Source: Acetobacteraceae bacterium (GTDB taxonomy: Bacteria; Pseudomonadota; Alphaproteobacteria; Acetobacterales; Acetobacteraceae). Taken from it: a stretch of DNA of 64,000 bases. The position numbers and the translations under genes were made by a program. Positions 51,881 to 61,883 of this stretch are shown here, one piece after another. The stretch's first letter is position 1, and each line of letters starts with the position of its first letter. The DNA is taken from the NCBI GenBank assembly GCA_039613835.1, contig CP154827.1:1590001-1654000 (forward strand), read 5' to 3'. The notes below the pieces were generated by a model. It had not been told where the DNA came from, ran no database searches, and saw only the letters and a list, made by a program, of their open reading frames with translations.

Positions 51881-53068
51881 GTGCGTAATTACGGCGATTT
51901 CCTTTTCACATCAGAATCCGTTTCTGAAGGCCATCCGGACAAGGTTGCGGACAGGATCAGCGATACTGTTCTGGACACTTTTCTCAGCGCTGACCCTGAA
52001 GCGCGCGTCGCGTGTGAAACCATATGCACGACCAATCGTGTCGTTTTGGCGGGCGAAGTCCGTGGCCCGGCATCCGTGACATCCGACATGCTGGTTGAGC
52101 GCGCGCGCGACGCCATACGCGACATTGGTTATGATCAGGAGGGTTTCTCCTGGAAGACAGCCGACATCATGTCATTTCTCCACGCGCAATCCGTCGATAT
52201 TGCCAAAGGTGTGGATAGTGAAGGCTATAAGGATGAGGGTGCCGGTGACCAGGGCATCATGTTCGGTTTCGCCACACGTGAGACGGAACGCCTCATGCCC
52301 GCGCCGCTTTTCTATGCGCAATCCATCCTCGAAAAAATCCGCGATTACCGTAAAAGCGGCGATGCGCGCGGGGATGGGCTTCTGCCCGATGCGAAAAGCC
52401 AGGTGACCCTTCGCTATGTGGAGGGCAAGCCGGTCGCCGCGACATCCGTCGTTATCTCGACACAACATGTTGAAGGTATGGGGCAAAACACCATCCGTGA
52501 GATGCTGCGCACTGTCGTCCGGGAAGTTCTCCCCGAGGGCTGGATGTGCAAGGAAGAGGAATTTTACGTCAATCCGACCGGTAACTTCGTTATCGGTGGA
52601 CCAGATGGTGATGCCGGGTTGACCGGCCGTAAAATCATCGTCGATACTTATGGCGGCGCGGCCCCCCATGGCGGCGGTGCCTTCTCCGGAAAAGACCCCA
52701 CCAAAGTGGATCGCTCCGCCGCTTACGCGGCGCGCTATCTGGCGAAAAATGTCGTCGCGGCTGATCTGGCCGATCGCTGCACGATTCAGCTCAGCTACGC
52801 GATCGGCGTGTCCAAGCCGCTCTCCGTCTATGTTGATCTGGACGGGACGGGCAAGGATATCGATGAGGCGCGCCTTGGGGGCGTGCTGTATCAGATGGTC
52901 AATCTGTCACCACGCGGCATCCGGGAGCATCTGCGCCTCAACCGACCCATTTACGCGCCAACCTCGGCATACGGACATTTTGGCCGTATCCCTGACCCGG
53001 CACTGGATAATTTTACGTGGGAGCAGACGGATCTGGTCGATGACCTGCGGCGGGCTTTCAATCGTTGA
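51881..53068 (+). CDS. metK: S-adenosylmethionine synthetase
   Basis: MetK makes SAM from methionine and ATP. The 395-residue product has '[16 protein letters not shown]', '[12 protein letters not shown]', the flexible-loop region, and '[20 protein letters not shown]'. The start is GTG 51881, the only start codon that keeps the conserved 'DFLFTSESV' front. I saw no SAM-II or SAM/SAH-type riboswitch in the 127-base leader, only a terminator for dapB. Intact. Confidence 0.97.
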   Translation: MRNYGDFLFTSESVSEGHPDKVADRISDTVLDTFLSADPEARVACETICTTNRVVLAGEVRGPASVTSDMLVERARDAIRDIGYDQEGFSWKTADIMSFLHAQSVDIAKGVDSEGYKDEGAGDQGIMFGFATRETERLMPAPLFYAQSILEKIRDYRKSGDARGDGLLPDAKSQVTLRYVEGKPVAATSVVISTQHVEGMGQNTIREMLRTVVREVLPEGWMCKEEEFYVNPTGNFVIGGPDGDAGLTGRKIIVDTYGGAAPHGGGAFSGKDPTKVDRSAAYAARYLAKNVVAADLADRCTIQLSYAIGVSKPLSVYVDLDGTGKDIDEARLGGVLYQMVNLSPRGIREHLRLNRPIYAPTSAYGHFGRIPDPALDNFTWEQTDLVDDLRRAFNR

Positions 53069-53074
53069 GGCCCT

Positions 53075-53793
53075 GTGCTGATCAAATCTCTTTGCAAACC
53101 ACAACCTGATAAGCTTTATGGTCGGCCGCGAATCTACTCCCTGCGGCCCCGGCAGCAGCGCCTTCTTAATGAGGCGCTGCCGCGTTTCCGCCTGACGGCA
53201 GATCAGGCGACGACGCCCCATCGCGCCTTCAACGCCGCCCCGACGACGCATATTTTTCTCGAAATCGGGTTTGGCGGCGGTGAGCGCGCATTGGCACAAT
53301 CCGAAGCCCATCCAGATTGCCTCTATATCGCATCCGAAGTTTTTGAAAACGGCCTGTGTTCTCTCCTCTCCCGCCTCGCACCTGAGGGGCAGGAGGCGAA
53401 AGCGCCACCACCCGATCACCTGCGCCTGTGGCCGGAGGATGCGCGCCTGCTTTTGCGCGCCCTGCCTGACGCCTGTCTCGAACGCGTCTATTTTATGTTT
53501 CCTGACTTCGTGGCCGAAGGCGCGTCACGCGAAAAGACGCTTTGTCCATCCGGATAATATCGCGCTTCTGGCCCGCACCATGCGTCCGGGCGCGGAATGG
53601 CGCATCGCAAGCGACCATCCCGTTATCAGGAATGGTGCAAGAGGTGATGGCGTCTCAAATAGCCTTCAAACGCATCGCCTACGCCGAAGGTGAACGCCCG
53701 GATGGGTGGTCCGCAACACGTTATGAAAGCAAGGCGTTGCGGGAGGGGCGTGTTCCGTTTTACTGGACTTATCAACGTTGTGAGACAACGTGA
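53075..53793 (+). pseudogene. trmB: tRNA (guanine46-N7)-methyltransferase TrmB, frameshifted
   Basis: GTG 53075 begins 'KLYGRPRIYSLRPRQQRLL', and 'IFLEIGFGGGERALAQSEAH' is the SAM-binding motif. After 'YFMFPD' the frame is wrong near 53502; in the next frame 'WPKARHAKRRFVHPDNIALL' continues the catalytic FPDPWPK region. A second shift near 53640 leads to 'QIAFKRIAYAEGERPDGWS' and the C-terminus at 53791-53793. TrmB makes m7G46 in tRNA variable loops. It starts 6 bases after metK. Two breaks make simple sequencing error less likely, though not excluded. Confidence 0.85.
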
Positions 53794-53808
53794 AAGGTTG
53801 CGCAACCG

Positions 53809-55458
53809 ATGATGACATCTGAAATTGAGCGGGAGGAAATGTCATTCGACGTGCTGATCGTCGGCGCCGGTCCTGCCGGTTTATCCGCCGCGATACGCCT
53901 TAAGCAGCTCAAACCTGAGGCCTCCGTCTGCGTGCTTGAGAAAGGGAGTGAGGTCGGGGCGCATATCGTCTCCGGCGCGGTGATAGAAACACGCAGCCTC
54001 GATGAACTCCTCCCTGATTGGCGCGACCTCGACGCCCCGCTTCAGACGCAGGTGAGTTCTGAAAAATTTCTCTTCCTGACGGAGGAGCGCGCCTTCGCTC
54101 TGCCATTTTTCGAGCGACTCATGCCCGCCCTGTCAAATCATGGCAATTACGTTATCAGTCTCGGCAGTTTCTGCCGCTTTCTGGCTGAGCAGGCGGAAGC
54201 GCTGGGCGTCGAGATCTATCCCGGCTTTGCCGCCGCCACCCCGCTTATTGAAGATGATCGTTTATGCGGCGTCATTGTCGGGGATATGGGTGTTGGCCGC
54301 GACGGTCAGCCGGGGCCGCAATATGCGCCGGGTATGATCCTGCGCGCGCGCCAGACGATCCTTGCTGAAGGCGCACGCGGTTCCATCACTAAAGCCATCA
54401 TGGCGCGATATCATCTTCGTGAGAATGTCGACCCTCAGACATACGGTCTTGGCGTCAAGGAAGTTTGGGAAGTACCGCCCGAGCAGCATCGTCCCGGCTT
54501 TGTGCAGCATAGTTTCGGCTGGCCCCTTGATGATCAGACCTATGGCGGCGCCTTCCTCTATCATTTCGGCGAAAATCTGGTCTCGTTCGGCTTTGTTGTC
54601 GGGCTCGATTATCAAAATCCCTATCTCTCCCCATTTCAAGAGATGCAGCGCATCAAGACCCATCCCGCTTTTGCCGAACATTTCAAGAATGGCCGGCGAT
54701 TGATCTACGGTGCGCGGGCTTTGTCAGAGGGCGGATTTCAATCCATCCCACGCCTTTCCTTTCCTGGCGGGATGCTGACCGGGGACACGGCCGGTTTCCT
54801 CAACGTCCCTAAAATCAAGGGTACGCACACAGCCATGAAATCCGGCATGTTGGCAGCGGAAGAAGCCGCAGCGGTGCTTGACGCGCCGGAGGGGCGTCCC
54901 GCCACGTCTGACCTCAATGCACGCCTGGAAAAGAGCTGGCTCGCCGATGAGCTTTATAAGGCGCGGAATTTCAGGCCCGCTTTCGCGCGGTGGGGTACGC
55001 GGCTGGGCGCCATCTATGCCGGGCTTGATACGCTCTTATTCCGTGGACGGGCGCCCTGGACGCTGCATCATCGCCATCCCGACAATATTTCACTTCAGCC
55101 AGCGGCCACCAGTAAGTCCATTACCTACCCCAAGCCGGATGGCTCACTTACTTTTGACCTGACATCCTCCGTCTATCTCTCCGGCACAAATCATGAGGAG
55201 GACCAACCCGTTCACCTCAAATTGCATGACGCGGCGCTGTGGAAGGCGGTTAATCGCGACTTTTATGATTGCCCCGAGACCCGTTACTGCCCTGCCGGCG
55301 TTTATGAAACGATTGAAGTCCCGGAGGGACGCGCCCTTCAAATTAATGCGCAGAACTGTGTTCATTGTAAAAGCTGTGATATTAAAGACCCTGAACAAAA
55401 CATTGATTGGCGCCCGCCTGAAGGTGGTGGTGGCCCCAATTACCCTGCCGGGATGTGA
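53809..55458 (+). CDS. Electron transfer flavoprotein-ubiquinone oxidoreductase
   Basis: The 549-residue ETF-QO carries the FAD motif 'DVLIVGAGPAGLSAAIRLK', the quinone-binding middle domain ('GDTAGFLNVPKIKGTHTAMK'), and a C-terminal [4Fe-4S] ferredoxin motif 'NCVHCKSCDIKDPEQN' plus an upstream Cys in 'TRYCPAGVYE'. It passes electrons from ETF to ubiquinone. ATG 53809 was used; ATG 53839 has a closer GGGAGG but with too short a spacer. It is followed by etfB and etfA, forming the full electron route. Intact. Confidence 0.95.
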   Translation: MMTSEIEREEMSFDVLIVGAGPAGLSAAIRLKQLKPEASVCVLEKGSEVGAHIVSGAVIETRSLDELLPDWRDLDAPLQTQVSSEKFLFLTEERAFALPFFERLMPALSNHGNYVISLGSFCRFLAEQAEALGVEIYPGFAAATPLIEDDRLCGVIVGDMGVGRDGQPGPQYAPGMILRARQTILAEGARGSITKAIMARYHLRENVDPQTYGLGVKEVWEVPPEQHRPGFVQHSFGWPLDDQTYGGAFLYHFGENLVSFGFVVGLDYQNPYLSPFQEMQRIKTHPAFAEHFKNGRRLIYGARALSEGGFQSIPRLSFPGGMLTGDTAGFLNVPKIKGTHTAMKSGMLAAEEAAAVLDAPEGRPATSDLNARLEKSWLADELYKARNFRPAFARWGTRLGAIYAGLDTLLFRGRAPWTLHHRHPDNISLQPAATSKSITYPKPDGSLTFDLTSSVYLSGTNHEEDQPVHLKLHDAALWKAVNRDFYDCPETRYCPAGVYETIEVPEGRALQINAQNCVHCKSCDIKDPEQNIDWRPPEGGGGPNYPAGM

Positions 55459-55512
55459 CCACAATTACGTTGTCGTCTGTCCTGCGCCCTTATTTATACG
55501 AGTGAGAGCGTG

Positions 55513-56262
55513 ATGAAGATTATAGTCCCGGTCAAACGCGTGATCGATTACAACGTCAAGCCGCGGGTCAAGGCCGATCAATCGGGCGTTGAAACGCAAG
55601 GCGTCAAAATGTCGATCAATCCGTTTGACGAAATTGCGGTTGAAGAAGCCATCCGACTGAAGGAAAAAGGTCAGGCATCCGAGGTGGTGGTGGTTTCCAT
55701 CGGCCCGGCAGAGAGCCAGCCCATCTTGCGCAACGCCATGGCAATGGGTGCGGACCGGGCTGTTCTTGTCCAGACGCAGGATGCGATCGAGCCACTCGGC
55801 GTCGCTAAGCTTTTGAAAGCGATTATCCTGAAGGAAGCCGCCAACCTCGTCATTATGGGCAAGCAGGCCATTGATGACGACATGAATGCCACAGGCCAGA
55901 TCCTGGCAGCGCAATTGGATTGGCCTCAGGCGACTTTTGCAAGCCGGGTCGAACTGGCCGATAGCAAAATCGAGGTGTCACGGGAGATTGATGCTGGCAC
56001 GGAGCGGCTTCGTCTTTCTCTCCCCGCCGTCGTGACGGCGGATCTCCGCCTGAATGAACCGCGATATGCCACCATGCCGAATATCATGAAGGCCAAGAGG
56101 AAGCCGCTTGAAACCATTGAAGCCGCGTCTCTGGACGTCGATTTTGCCCCACGTCTCGATATCGTCAAAGTCGTCGAACCGACGGAGCGCCAGGCAGGCA
56201 TTATCGTGTCCTCGGTTGAGGAACTGGTAGAAAAACTCCGCACCGAAGCAAAGGTCGTCTGA
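55513..56262 (+). CDS. etfB: Electron transfer flavoprotein beta subunit
   Basis: The 249-residue protein starts '[20 protein letters not shown]' and has '[18 protein letters not shown]' and '[20 protein letters not shown]', typical of EtfB with its AMP site. It pairs with EtfA to accept electrons from acyl-CoA and related dehydrogenases. ATG 55513 follows GTG 55510 and a GAGAG purine stretch. It is 2 bases before etfA. Intact. Confidence 0.96.
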   Translation: MKIIVPVKRVIDYNVKPRVKADQSGVETQGVKMSINPFDEIAVEEAIRLKEKGQASEVVVVSIGPAESQPILRNAMAMGADRAVLVQTQDAIEPLGVAKLLKAIILKEAANLVIMGKQAIDDDMNATGQILAAQLDWPQATFASRVELADSKIEVSREIDAGTERLRLSLPAVVTADLRLNEPRYATMPNIMKAKRKPLETIEAASLDVDFAPRLDIVKVVEPTERQAGIIVSSVEELVEKLRTEAKVV

Positions 56263-56264
56263 GT

Positions 56265-57182
56265 ATGACAGCGCTTGTTATCATTGAAACCGAGGCCGGC
56301 AAGGTCAAACTCGCCAGTCGCTCTGCCATTATGGCGGTGCGTCAATTGGGCGACGTACATGCAATTCTCTTCGGCGATGGCGATGTGACGCCCCTTCGCA
56401 AGCTTGAGGGTGTCTCAAAAATCCTGCACGTGCCCTCCATCGCTTTAATTGCGGAGGATATGGCGGCGTTCATCGCGAAGAGGGCTGGTGATTACACCCA
56501 TATCATCGGCGCAGCGACGGCCTTATCGAAAAACCTCCTGCCACGTCTGGCGGGGTTATGTGATGTGCAGCCCATCACGGAAGTGATCGAAATCCTGAAC
56601 GCGTCAAATTTTGTGCGTCCGATTTATGCGGGCAATGCGCTTGCCACGGTCCGCTCTCGCGACAATCTGAAAATCCTGACGGTGCGCGCCGCAAATTTTG
56701 ATCCAACGCCGGATCTTGATGCGGGGTCGGCCGACGTGGACGTATTGACGTCGGAAGCCGCTACCAGCAAAGCCAAACTTCTGGGTGTTGAACTGACGCA
56801 ATCCGACCGTCCGGAGCTGGAATCAGCGCGCGTCGTGATCTCCGGCGGTCGTGGCCTCAAAGATGCGGAAAATTTCAAGCTGCTGGACGGCATCGCAACG
56901 CAACTCAGTGCGGCCATCGGCGCATCACGCGCTGCCGTTGACGCTGGGTTCGCCCCGAATGAGATGCAGGTCGGCCAGACGGGCAAAATCGTCGCGCCGG
57001 AGCTTTATATTGCTGTCGGCTTGTCTGGAGCAATTCAGCATCTTGCGGGCATGAAAGATAGTCGCGTCATCGTCGCGATCAATATGGACCCTGAGGCGCC
57101 CATATTCAAAGTGGCGGATTACGGGCTTGTCGGCGATCTCTTCGAGGTGCTACCGCAACTCGAGAAATCGCTCAACGCGTAA
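56265..57182 (+). CDS. etfA: Electron transfer flavoprotein alpha subunit
   Basis: The 305-residue protein ends with the FAD-binding domain: 'VVISGGRGLKDAENFKLLDG', 'GASRAAVDAGFAPNEMQVGQ', 'APELYIAVGLSGAIQHLAGM' and 'VAINMDPEAPIFKVADYGLV'. It forms the ETF heterodimer with EtfB and donates electrons to the ETF-QO encoded two genes upstream. A weak hairpin TTCTCC/GGAGAA follows the stop near 57189-57207. Confidence 0.96.
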   Translation: MTALVIIETEAGKVKLASRSAIMAVRQLGDVHAILFGDGDVTPLRKLEGVSKILHVPSIALIAEDMAAFIAKRAGDYTHIIGAATALSKNLLPRLAGLCDVQPITEVIEILNASNFVRPIYAGNALATVRSRDNLKILTVRAANFDPTPDLDAGSADVDVLTSEAATSKAKLLGVELTQSDRPELESARVVISGGRGLKDAENFKLLDGIATQLSAAIGASRAAVDAGFAPNEMQVGQTGKIVAPELYIAVGLSGAIQHLAGMKDSRVIVAINMDPEAPIFKVADYGLVGDLFEVLPQLEKSLNA

Positions 57183-57424
57183 GCGCATTTCTCCGTTATC
57201 GGGAGAAGGGCTTTCGATGAACATCGCAAGATGATCATTAAAGCCTTTATCCATCAGCAACGTTCGCCGACGCGGCGGGACGCTTCTGAACAGGTCGCGG
57301 CCCGCCGCCATTCCTGGGCAGATCTTCCACGCATCGCAAGCGAGACACAGATTTCTGACCGCTATGGTCCGGCCGCTCGATGTTGTATCGTTCAGACATC
57401 ACAAAAGCGTGGTATGAAACCAAA
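57183..57424. other. Gap with uncertain coding remnant
   Basis: A + strand frame (57231-57431, 'KAFIHQQRSPTRRDASEQVA') is open but has no recognised family, and it overlaps the start of the hexomutase gene. It may be a decayed gene or a leader. No clear promoter was identified. Confidence 0.3.
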
Positions 57425-58886
57425 ATGCTGATCTCGTCATGGATGGAGGAAAGCGGCGTGGCCTTCGGCACAAGTGGTGCGCGTGGACTCGTCAGTGCCA
57501 TGACGGACCGGCTCTGCTTTGCCTATGTTACCGGCTATTTGCAGTGGATGCGCGAGGTCGACGCCTTTTCACCCAGGATGAAAGTGGCTTTGGCAGGGGA
57601 TCTACGCCCCAGTTCCCCCCCGGATCTTACGTGCCTGCATGGAGGCCGTGCGGAAATCCGGGGGGCAAGCTCTGTTTTGCGGATACGTCCCGACACCCTG
57701 CCTCAGTCTCACCGCTTTCAGAAAAAAAATCCCGTCCCTGATGGTGGCGGGCAGTCATATTCCGGCGGATCGGAACGGGATCAAATTCAATCGTAAAAGT
57801 CAGGAATTTTCGAAGGAAGATGAGGCAGGCATGCGCCGACAGCATGTCACCCTTCCGGCAGGATTGTTCAGCAGTTCGGGCGATTTGATCACCGCGCCAG
57901 AGCTGCCCCCGCCCAATGACGTGGTCACGCCCTTCCTCGCACGATATCGTGATTTCTTCGGCGAAAACGCCCTGCAGGATATGGTGTTCGGAGTCTATCA
58001 GCATAGCTCGGTCGCGCGTGACCTGATGGTCGATCTCATCAATGCACTTGGCGGACGCGCCGTGCCTTTCGGGCGCAAAACGACGTTTCATCCCATTGAT
58101 ACAGAGGCACTCGCGCCGGAAGATACTGCGTTGCTGCAAGATTGGGCGGCGCGTCACAGCGTTACGGCCATCATCTCCTCAGATGGCGACGCAGACCGAC
58201 CGCTCCTGACAGATCATCTCGGAAACATGATCCGTGGCGACGTCATGGGATTGGTCACCGCGCGTCTATTGAAGGCGACGTTTGTTGCCACGCCGGTGAC
58301 AAGCAATACAGTGTTAGAGTTAAGTCAAGCCGTACCCCGCATTGCGCGCACAAAAATTGGTTCACCTTATGTGCTCGCCGCCATGCCCGACCATGCGCAG
58401 ATGCCGGAGAGAGCGATTATCGGTTATGAAGCGAATGGCGGTTTGATTTTGGGACAACGTCTCATCTCCGGCCAACATGTTTTGGACGCGTTGCCGACAC
58501 GGGATTTTGCATTGCCCCTTCTCGCCACGCTCATTTCAGCCCGGGCTTATGGGAATGATCTGACCCGCCTGATCAACGCCCTTCCCAGGCGTGTGACCGC
58601 GTCAGCCTGCCTTAAAAACATGCCGCGGGATCGGGGGCTGGCGCTGGTCACACATTTTACCGCCTGCGCGGAGACAGATGCATTCAGGGCGGCATTAGGG
58701 ATCCGTGGCCATCTGTACCATATTGATGAGACGGATGGCACAAGGATGTTCTTTACCTCAGGGGTGATCCTGCATATCCGCCCGTCCGGAAACGCGCCGG
58801 AATTGCGACTTTATGTTGAGACAAGCACCCAGGAGGAAGCAGATCGCCTCCTCAAGGCGGCAGAGACCTATATCGTGACGCGTTAG
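57425..58886 (+). pseudogene. Phosphomannomutase/phosphoglucomutase (ManB/RfbK type), frameshift in a C7 run
   Basis: The N-terminus 'MEESGVAFGTSGARGLVSAM' is typical of alpha-phosphohexomutases. After 'MKVALAGDLRPSSP' the C7 run at 57615-57621 breaks the frame. The next frame runs unbroken for over 400 codons: phosphoserine loop 'VAGSHIPADRNGIKFN', metal loop 'SSDGDADRPLLTDHLGN', sugar-binding 'IGYEANGGLIL', and phosphate-binding 'RPSGNAPELRLYVETS'. These enzymes interconvert 6- and 1-phosphates of mannose or glucose for surface glycan synthesis. One base would restore the gene, so an indel error or phase-variable tract is possible. I chose ATG 57425; one at 57380 region is also possible. 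Confidence 0.78.
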
Positions 58887-58963
58887 AACATCGCCCTGCC
58901 GGCCGCGCGCAGAGCCGCATTCCGGCGCTTCGACGCCGCGCTTAACTTCAGAATTTTGAGAAA

Positions 58964-59039
58964 TGGTGGAGCCAATCGGGATCGAACCGACGACCTCCTG
59001 AATGCCATTCAGGCGCTCTACCAACTGAGCTATGGCCCC
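58964..59039 (-). tRNA. tRNA-Ala (anticodon GGC), CCA encoded
   Basis: On the minus strand the acceptor stem is GGGGCCA with TGGCTCC, followed by ACCA. The anticodon arm is CCTGA-ATGGCAT-TCAGG, so the anticodon is GGC. The T arm contains GGTTCGATCC. A second alanine tRNA with a different anticodon (CGC) lies at 27375. Confidence 0.95.
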
Positions 59040-59120
59040 GCTTTTTGGCGGATATCTCACCGTGGAGCTTCGTATAACGGGCCGTTGAGAGGCTGGCAAG
59101 TCCTAACTTGCTGAAACATA

Positions 59121-59741
59121 TCACGCCATCGCGCCCAATTGTCGCAATGCGGATAAAAGGGGAAGCAAGGGGAGGCCGAGTATATCGTCATAAGCACCCT
59201 CGATTTTCTCAAAAAGCTGCACGCCCCGGCCTTCCAGCTGATAACCCCCGACCGAACTGAGGACCGCTTCCCCAGCCTTATGCAGGTAATCATCAAGGAA
59301 TGCGTCACTGAAATGCCGCATCTGAAGGCGTGGGCGCGCGAGATGCGTCCATATCGGGGCGCCGTCCTGGTAGATGACGCAGGCCGTTTGCAAAATATGC
59401 GTTCGCCCCCGCAGAAAAACCAGGATTTCACGCAATGCGGTCAGGTCAGGTGCTTTATCAATCTGCCGGTCTTCACAGGTCAGGATCTGGTCCGCGGCGA
59501 TGACCAACGCGCCTTCCTCAGCATCCTGCCTCAAGCTGTAACAGCGCGCCTTGGCATGGGCGAGAGCGACCGCGATCTCACCGCCTTCGGCGCCACGTGC
59601 CCGCGCCTCATTTCTTATAGTGGCTTCATTTACATCAACAGGATATGCCCGGACATGGAGACCCGCACGGCGCAGGAGATCAAACCTTGTCCGGGAACCG
59701 CTGGCAAGAATGAGGGGCGTGTCTCGCTGTCGCATCGTCAT
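59121..59741 (-). CDS. maf: Maf-family nucleoside triphosphate pyrophosphatase
   Basis: The 206-residue protein starts with the Maf signature 'LILASGSRTRFDLLRRAGL', where the usual SPRR is SRTR, and contains 'LVIAADQILTCEDRQIDKA' and 'SVGGYQLEGRGVQLFEKIEG'. Maf proteins hydrolyse non-canonical or excess NTPs (for example dTTP, UTP or modified CTP). It transcribes away from the candidate origin. Which Maf subfamily it belongs to is unclear. Intact. Confidence 0.9.
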   Translation of the reverse strand: MTMRQRDTPLILASGSRTRFDLLRRAGLHVRAYPVDVNEATIRNEARARGAEGGEIAVALAHAKARCYSLRQDAEEGALVIAADQILTCEDRQIDKAPDLTALREILVFLRGRTHILQTACVIYQDGAPIWTHLARPRLQMRHFSDAFLDDYLHKAGEAVLSSVGGYQLEGRGVQLFEKIEGAYDDILGLPLLPLLSALRQLGAMA

Positions 59742-60100
59742 GAGAAAACCTCGTCATACGGAGTCGGGACTCGATGATCACAATCTCGCACAGGCGGCAT
59801 CGCCCTGTGAATCAGGATCGTGAGTACTGGGGTACATGGGGGAAAACCGGCTCATGCGGATGCCATGGTGGAGTACCGTGGATAGGGCCTTTCCGGCGGT
59901 ATGCCGGTGAATTGTACACAGCCCTTCTGTGGGTAAAACTGAATAGATTCATGCAGCCCTTGGTGATAGCCACATCCAGAGTTGTACACAGTGTGGGAAA
60001 CATGTGGTACATTTTTTGAAAGTCGGGTACCCCGTCTTCCACAGGGCTCTACAAAGACAATCACTTTCTTTTCTTTCTTCTTTTATGTTTATTGGCTCGT
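59742..60100. other. oriC: Candidate chromosomal replication origin (oriC)
   Basis: This 359-base gene-free stretch lies between divergent maf and hemE. It holds a cluster of DnaA-box-like 9-mers: TTGTACACA at 59912-59920 and 59982-59990 (one mismatch to TTATNCACA each), and TTACCCACA on the minus strand at 59928-59936 (one mismatch). Weaker TCTTCCACA at 60035-60043 and a minus-strand TTTCCCACA at 59992-60000 also occur. A pyrimidine/AT-rich tract (60058-60092) next to hemE could be the unwinding element. In Caulobacter and Rickettsia the origin lies beside hemE, and parA/parB/rsmG/mnmG/mnmE about 16-21 kb away fit an origin-proximal site. Confidence 0.72.
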
Positions 60101-61189
60101 ATGACGTGCAATTTCCCGCCAACTGAAACGAACCCTCATTTTGTCTCGACCGAGAAACCGCTTTTACGCGCTCTGGGTGGGCATCCTGTCTGGCCGCCCC
60201 CTTTATGGTTGATGCGCCAGGCGGGACGTTATCTGCCCGAATTCCGTGCCTGTCGGGAAAAATTGCCGTTTCTGACGCGGTGCCTGACGCCGGATATCGC
60301 GACGGAACTGACATTACAACCCATCCGGCGTTTTGGCATGGATGGGGCCATATTATTCTCCGACATTCTGATCCTTCCTCATGCCATGGGGCAGGAATTG
60401 GATTTTGTTGAAAATCTGGGGCCCGTTCTGACGCCGATCCGCGACGATGCGGCGCTTGACGCGCTGCAGCCGGAGGCGGTCGCTTCGTTCATCGCCCCTA
60501 TTCTGGAAACATTGCGCCATTTGCGCCGCGCTTTGCCGCCCGCGACAAGTTTACTGGGATTTGCCGGAAGTTCCTTTACCGTCAGCTGCTATATGGTTGA
60601 GGGCCGGAGCTCCCGCGATTACAGCATCACGCGGGAGGCGATGTTGAAAGCGCCCGCATTTTACGACAGGCTCATGGCGCTCCTGACTGACGCCACGGCT
60701 GAGATGTTGGTCGCGCAGATTGATGCCGGGGCGGAAGCGGTCATGCTGTTCGATAGTTGGGCGGGGCTTTTGCCGCCACGCTTCTTCCGGCGTTATGTCA
60801 TCGCGCCGACACGTCAGATCGTCACGGCGATTCGCGCAAAACATCCTCACGTCAAAATCATCGGTTTCCCCCGGTTCGCTGGCGTGATGGCGCCGATTTA
60901 TGCGCAGGAGACCGGGATCGACGCCCTTGCCTGTGACACAGGGGCAAGCCTTGACATCGTGGCGGAGAGCCTGCCGGATTCAATGGCCCTGCAGGGAAAT
61001 CTTGACCCGTTAATCCTTAAATCGGGGGGAGATGCGCTGACCCAGGAGGCGCAGAATATCTGCCGATCCATGTCGCATCGACCCCATATCTTCAATCTCG
61101 GCCATGGTGTCATGCCGGAGACCCCGCCGGAACATGTCGCCATGCTGGTCGAGGCCGTACGTATGCAGAAAAGACCTGAGATTTTATGA
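60101..61189 (+). CDS. hemE: Uroporphyrinogen decarboxylase
   Basis: HemE converts uroporphyrinogen III to coproporphyrinogen III in heme synthesis. The product of about 362 residues has the signature 'PLWLMRQAGRYLPEFRACRE' with the substrate-binding Arg, 'ILFSDILILPHAMGQEL' with the catalytic Asp, and the second signature 'LGFAGSSFTVSCYMVEG'. ATG 60101 was chosen; a TTG three codons earlier is in frame. Its TGA overlaps the ATG of the HAD gene downstream (ATGA). Intact and adjacent to the candidate oriC. Confidence 0.97.
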   Translation: MTCNFPPTETNPHFVSTEKPLLRALGGHPVWPPPLWLMRQAGRYLPEFRACREKLPFLTRCLTPDIATELTLQPIRRFGMDGAILFSDILILPHAMGQELDFVENLGPVLTPIRDDAALDALQPEAVASFIAPILETLRHLRRALPPATSLLGFAGSSFTVSCYMVEGRSSRDYSITREAMLKAPAFYDRLMALLTDATAEMLVAQIDAGAEAVMLFDSWAGLLPPRFFRRYVIAPTRQIVTAIRAKHPHVKIIGFPRFAGVMAPIYAQETGIDALACDTGASLDIVAESLPDSMALQGNLDPLILKSGGDALTQEAQNICRSMSHRPHIFNLGHGVMPETPPEHVAMLVEAVRMQKRPEIL

Positions 61190-61883
61190 CGGAAAATTCT
61201 ATCCCTGCCGCGCTCAAACTCATCATGTTCGATTGTGATGGTGTCCTGGTCGATAGTGAAGATGCGTCTTCCCGCCTGATTGCGGAAGTTGCGACGTCAT
61301 GCGGTGTGAAAATGACGCCGGATCAGGCCTTGGCGCGCTTCTCCGGCACGCAGTTTCTGTTGTCAAAAAAGCGCTGGAGGCGGATCTGCAGAAATCCCTG
61401 CCGGATGATCTTGTTACGCAGATGCAGGCGCGCATGGTCGCGATGATGAAAGCCGAAGCGCGGCCCGTCAAAGGCGTGGAGGCGCTCGGTTACGAATTTC
61501 GCGTGACCTCAAATTCATCCCGGGAGGAAATGGACGCCAAATTTGCGCGCGCGGGCTTGGCACATTTCTTTCCCGATGACCGCATTCACTCAGCCTTTGA
61601 TGTGCCCCGCGCTAAACCGGCGCCGGATGTCTATCTGGCCGCGGCTGCGGCCGAACATCGATCCGTGCAGGAATGTCTCGTGGCGGAGGATAGTCTCCCG
61701 GGCGCAGAAGCGGCGGAGCAAGCGGGCATAGCCTGTTTTTTCCTTCGGGAAGATGGTCATCGCCCAGCGGACGCGCCGCCCAATCTCACCGTCATCCGGT
61801 CGCTCTCTGAACTGGGACGGGTTTTGAGAAATGCGAAAGGAAAGACGCGATGGATATTTTTATCTCCTACCTGCTGTGGCTGA
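61186..61883 (+). pseudogene. HAD-family phosphatase (phosphoglycolate phosphatase-like), frameshifted
   Basis: ATG 61186 overlaps the hemE stop. Motif I is clear in 'IMFDCDGVLVDSEDASSRLI'. The frame breaks near 61345-61365 ('FSGTQFL'); one frame over, 'VVKKALEADLQKSLPDDLVT', 'FRVTSNSSREEMDAKF' (motif II), 'KPAPDVYLAAAA' (motif III) and 'CLVAEDSLPGAEAAEQAGIA' (motif IV) follow. The last frame runs 34 bases into hemJ. Such enzymes act on small phosphates; the substrate cannot be told. One indel would restore it. Confidence 0.78.
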
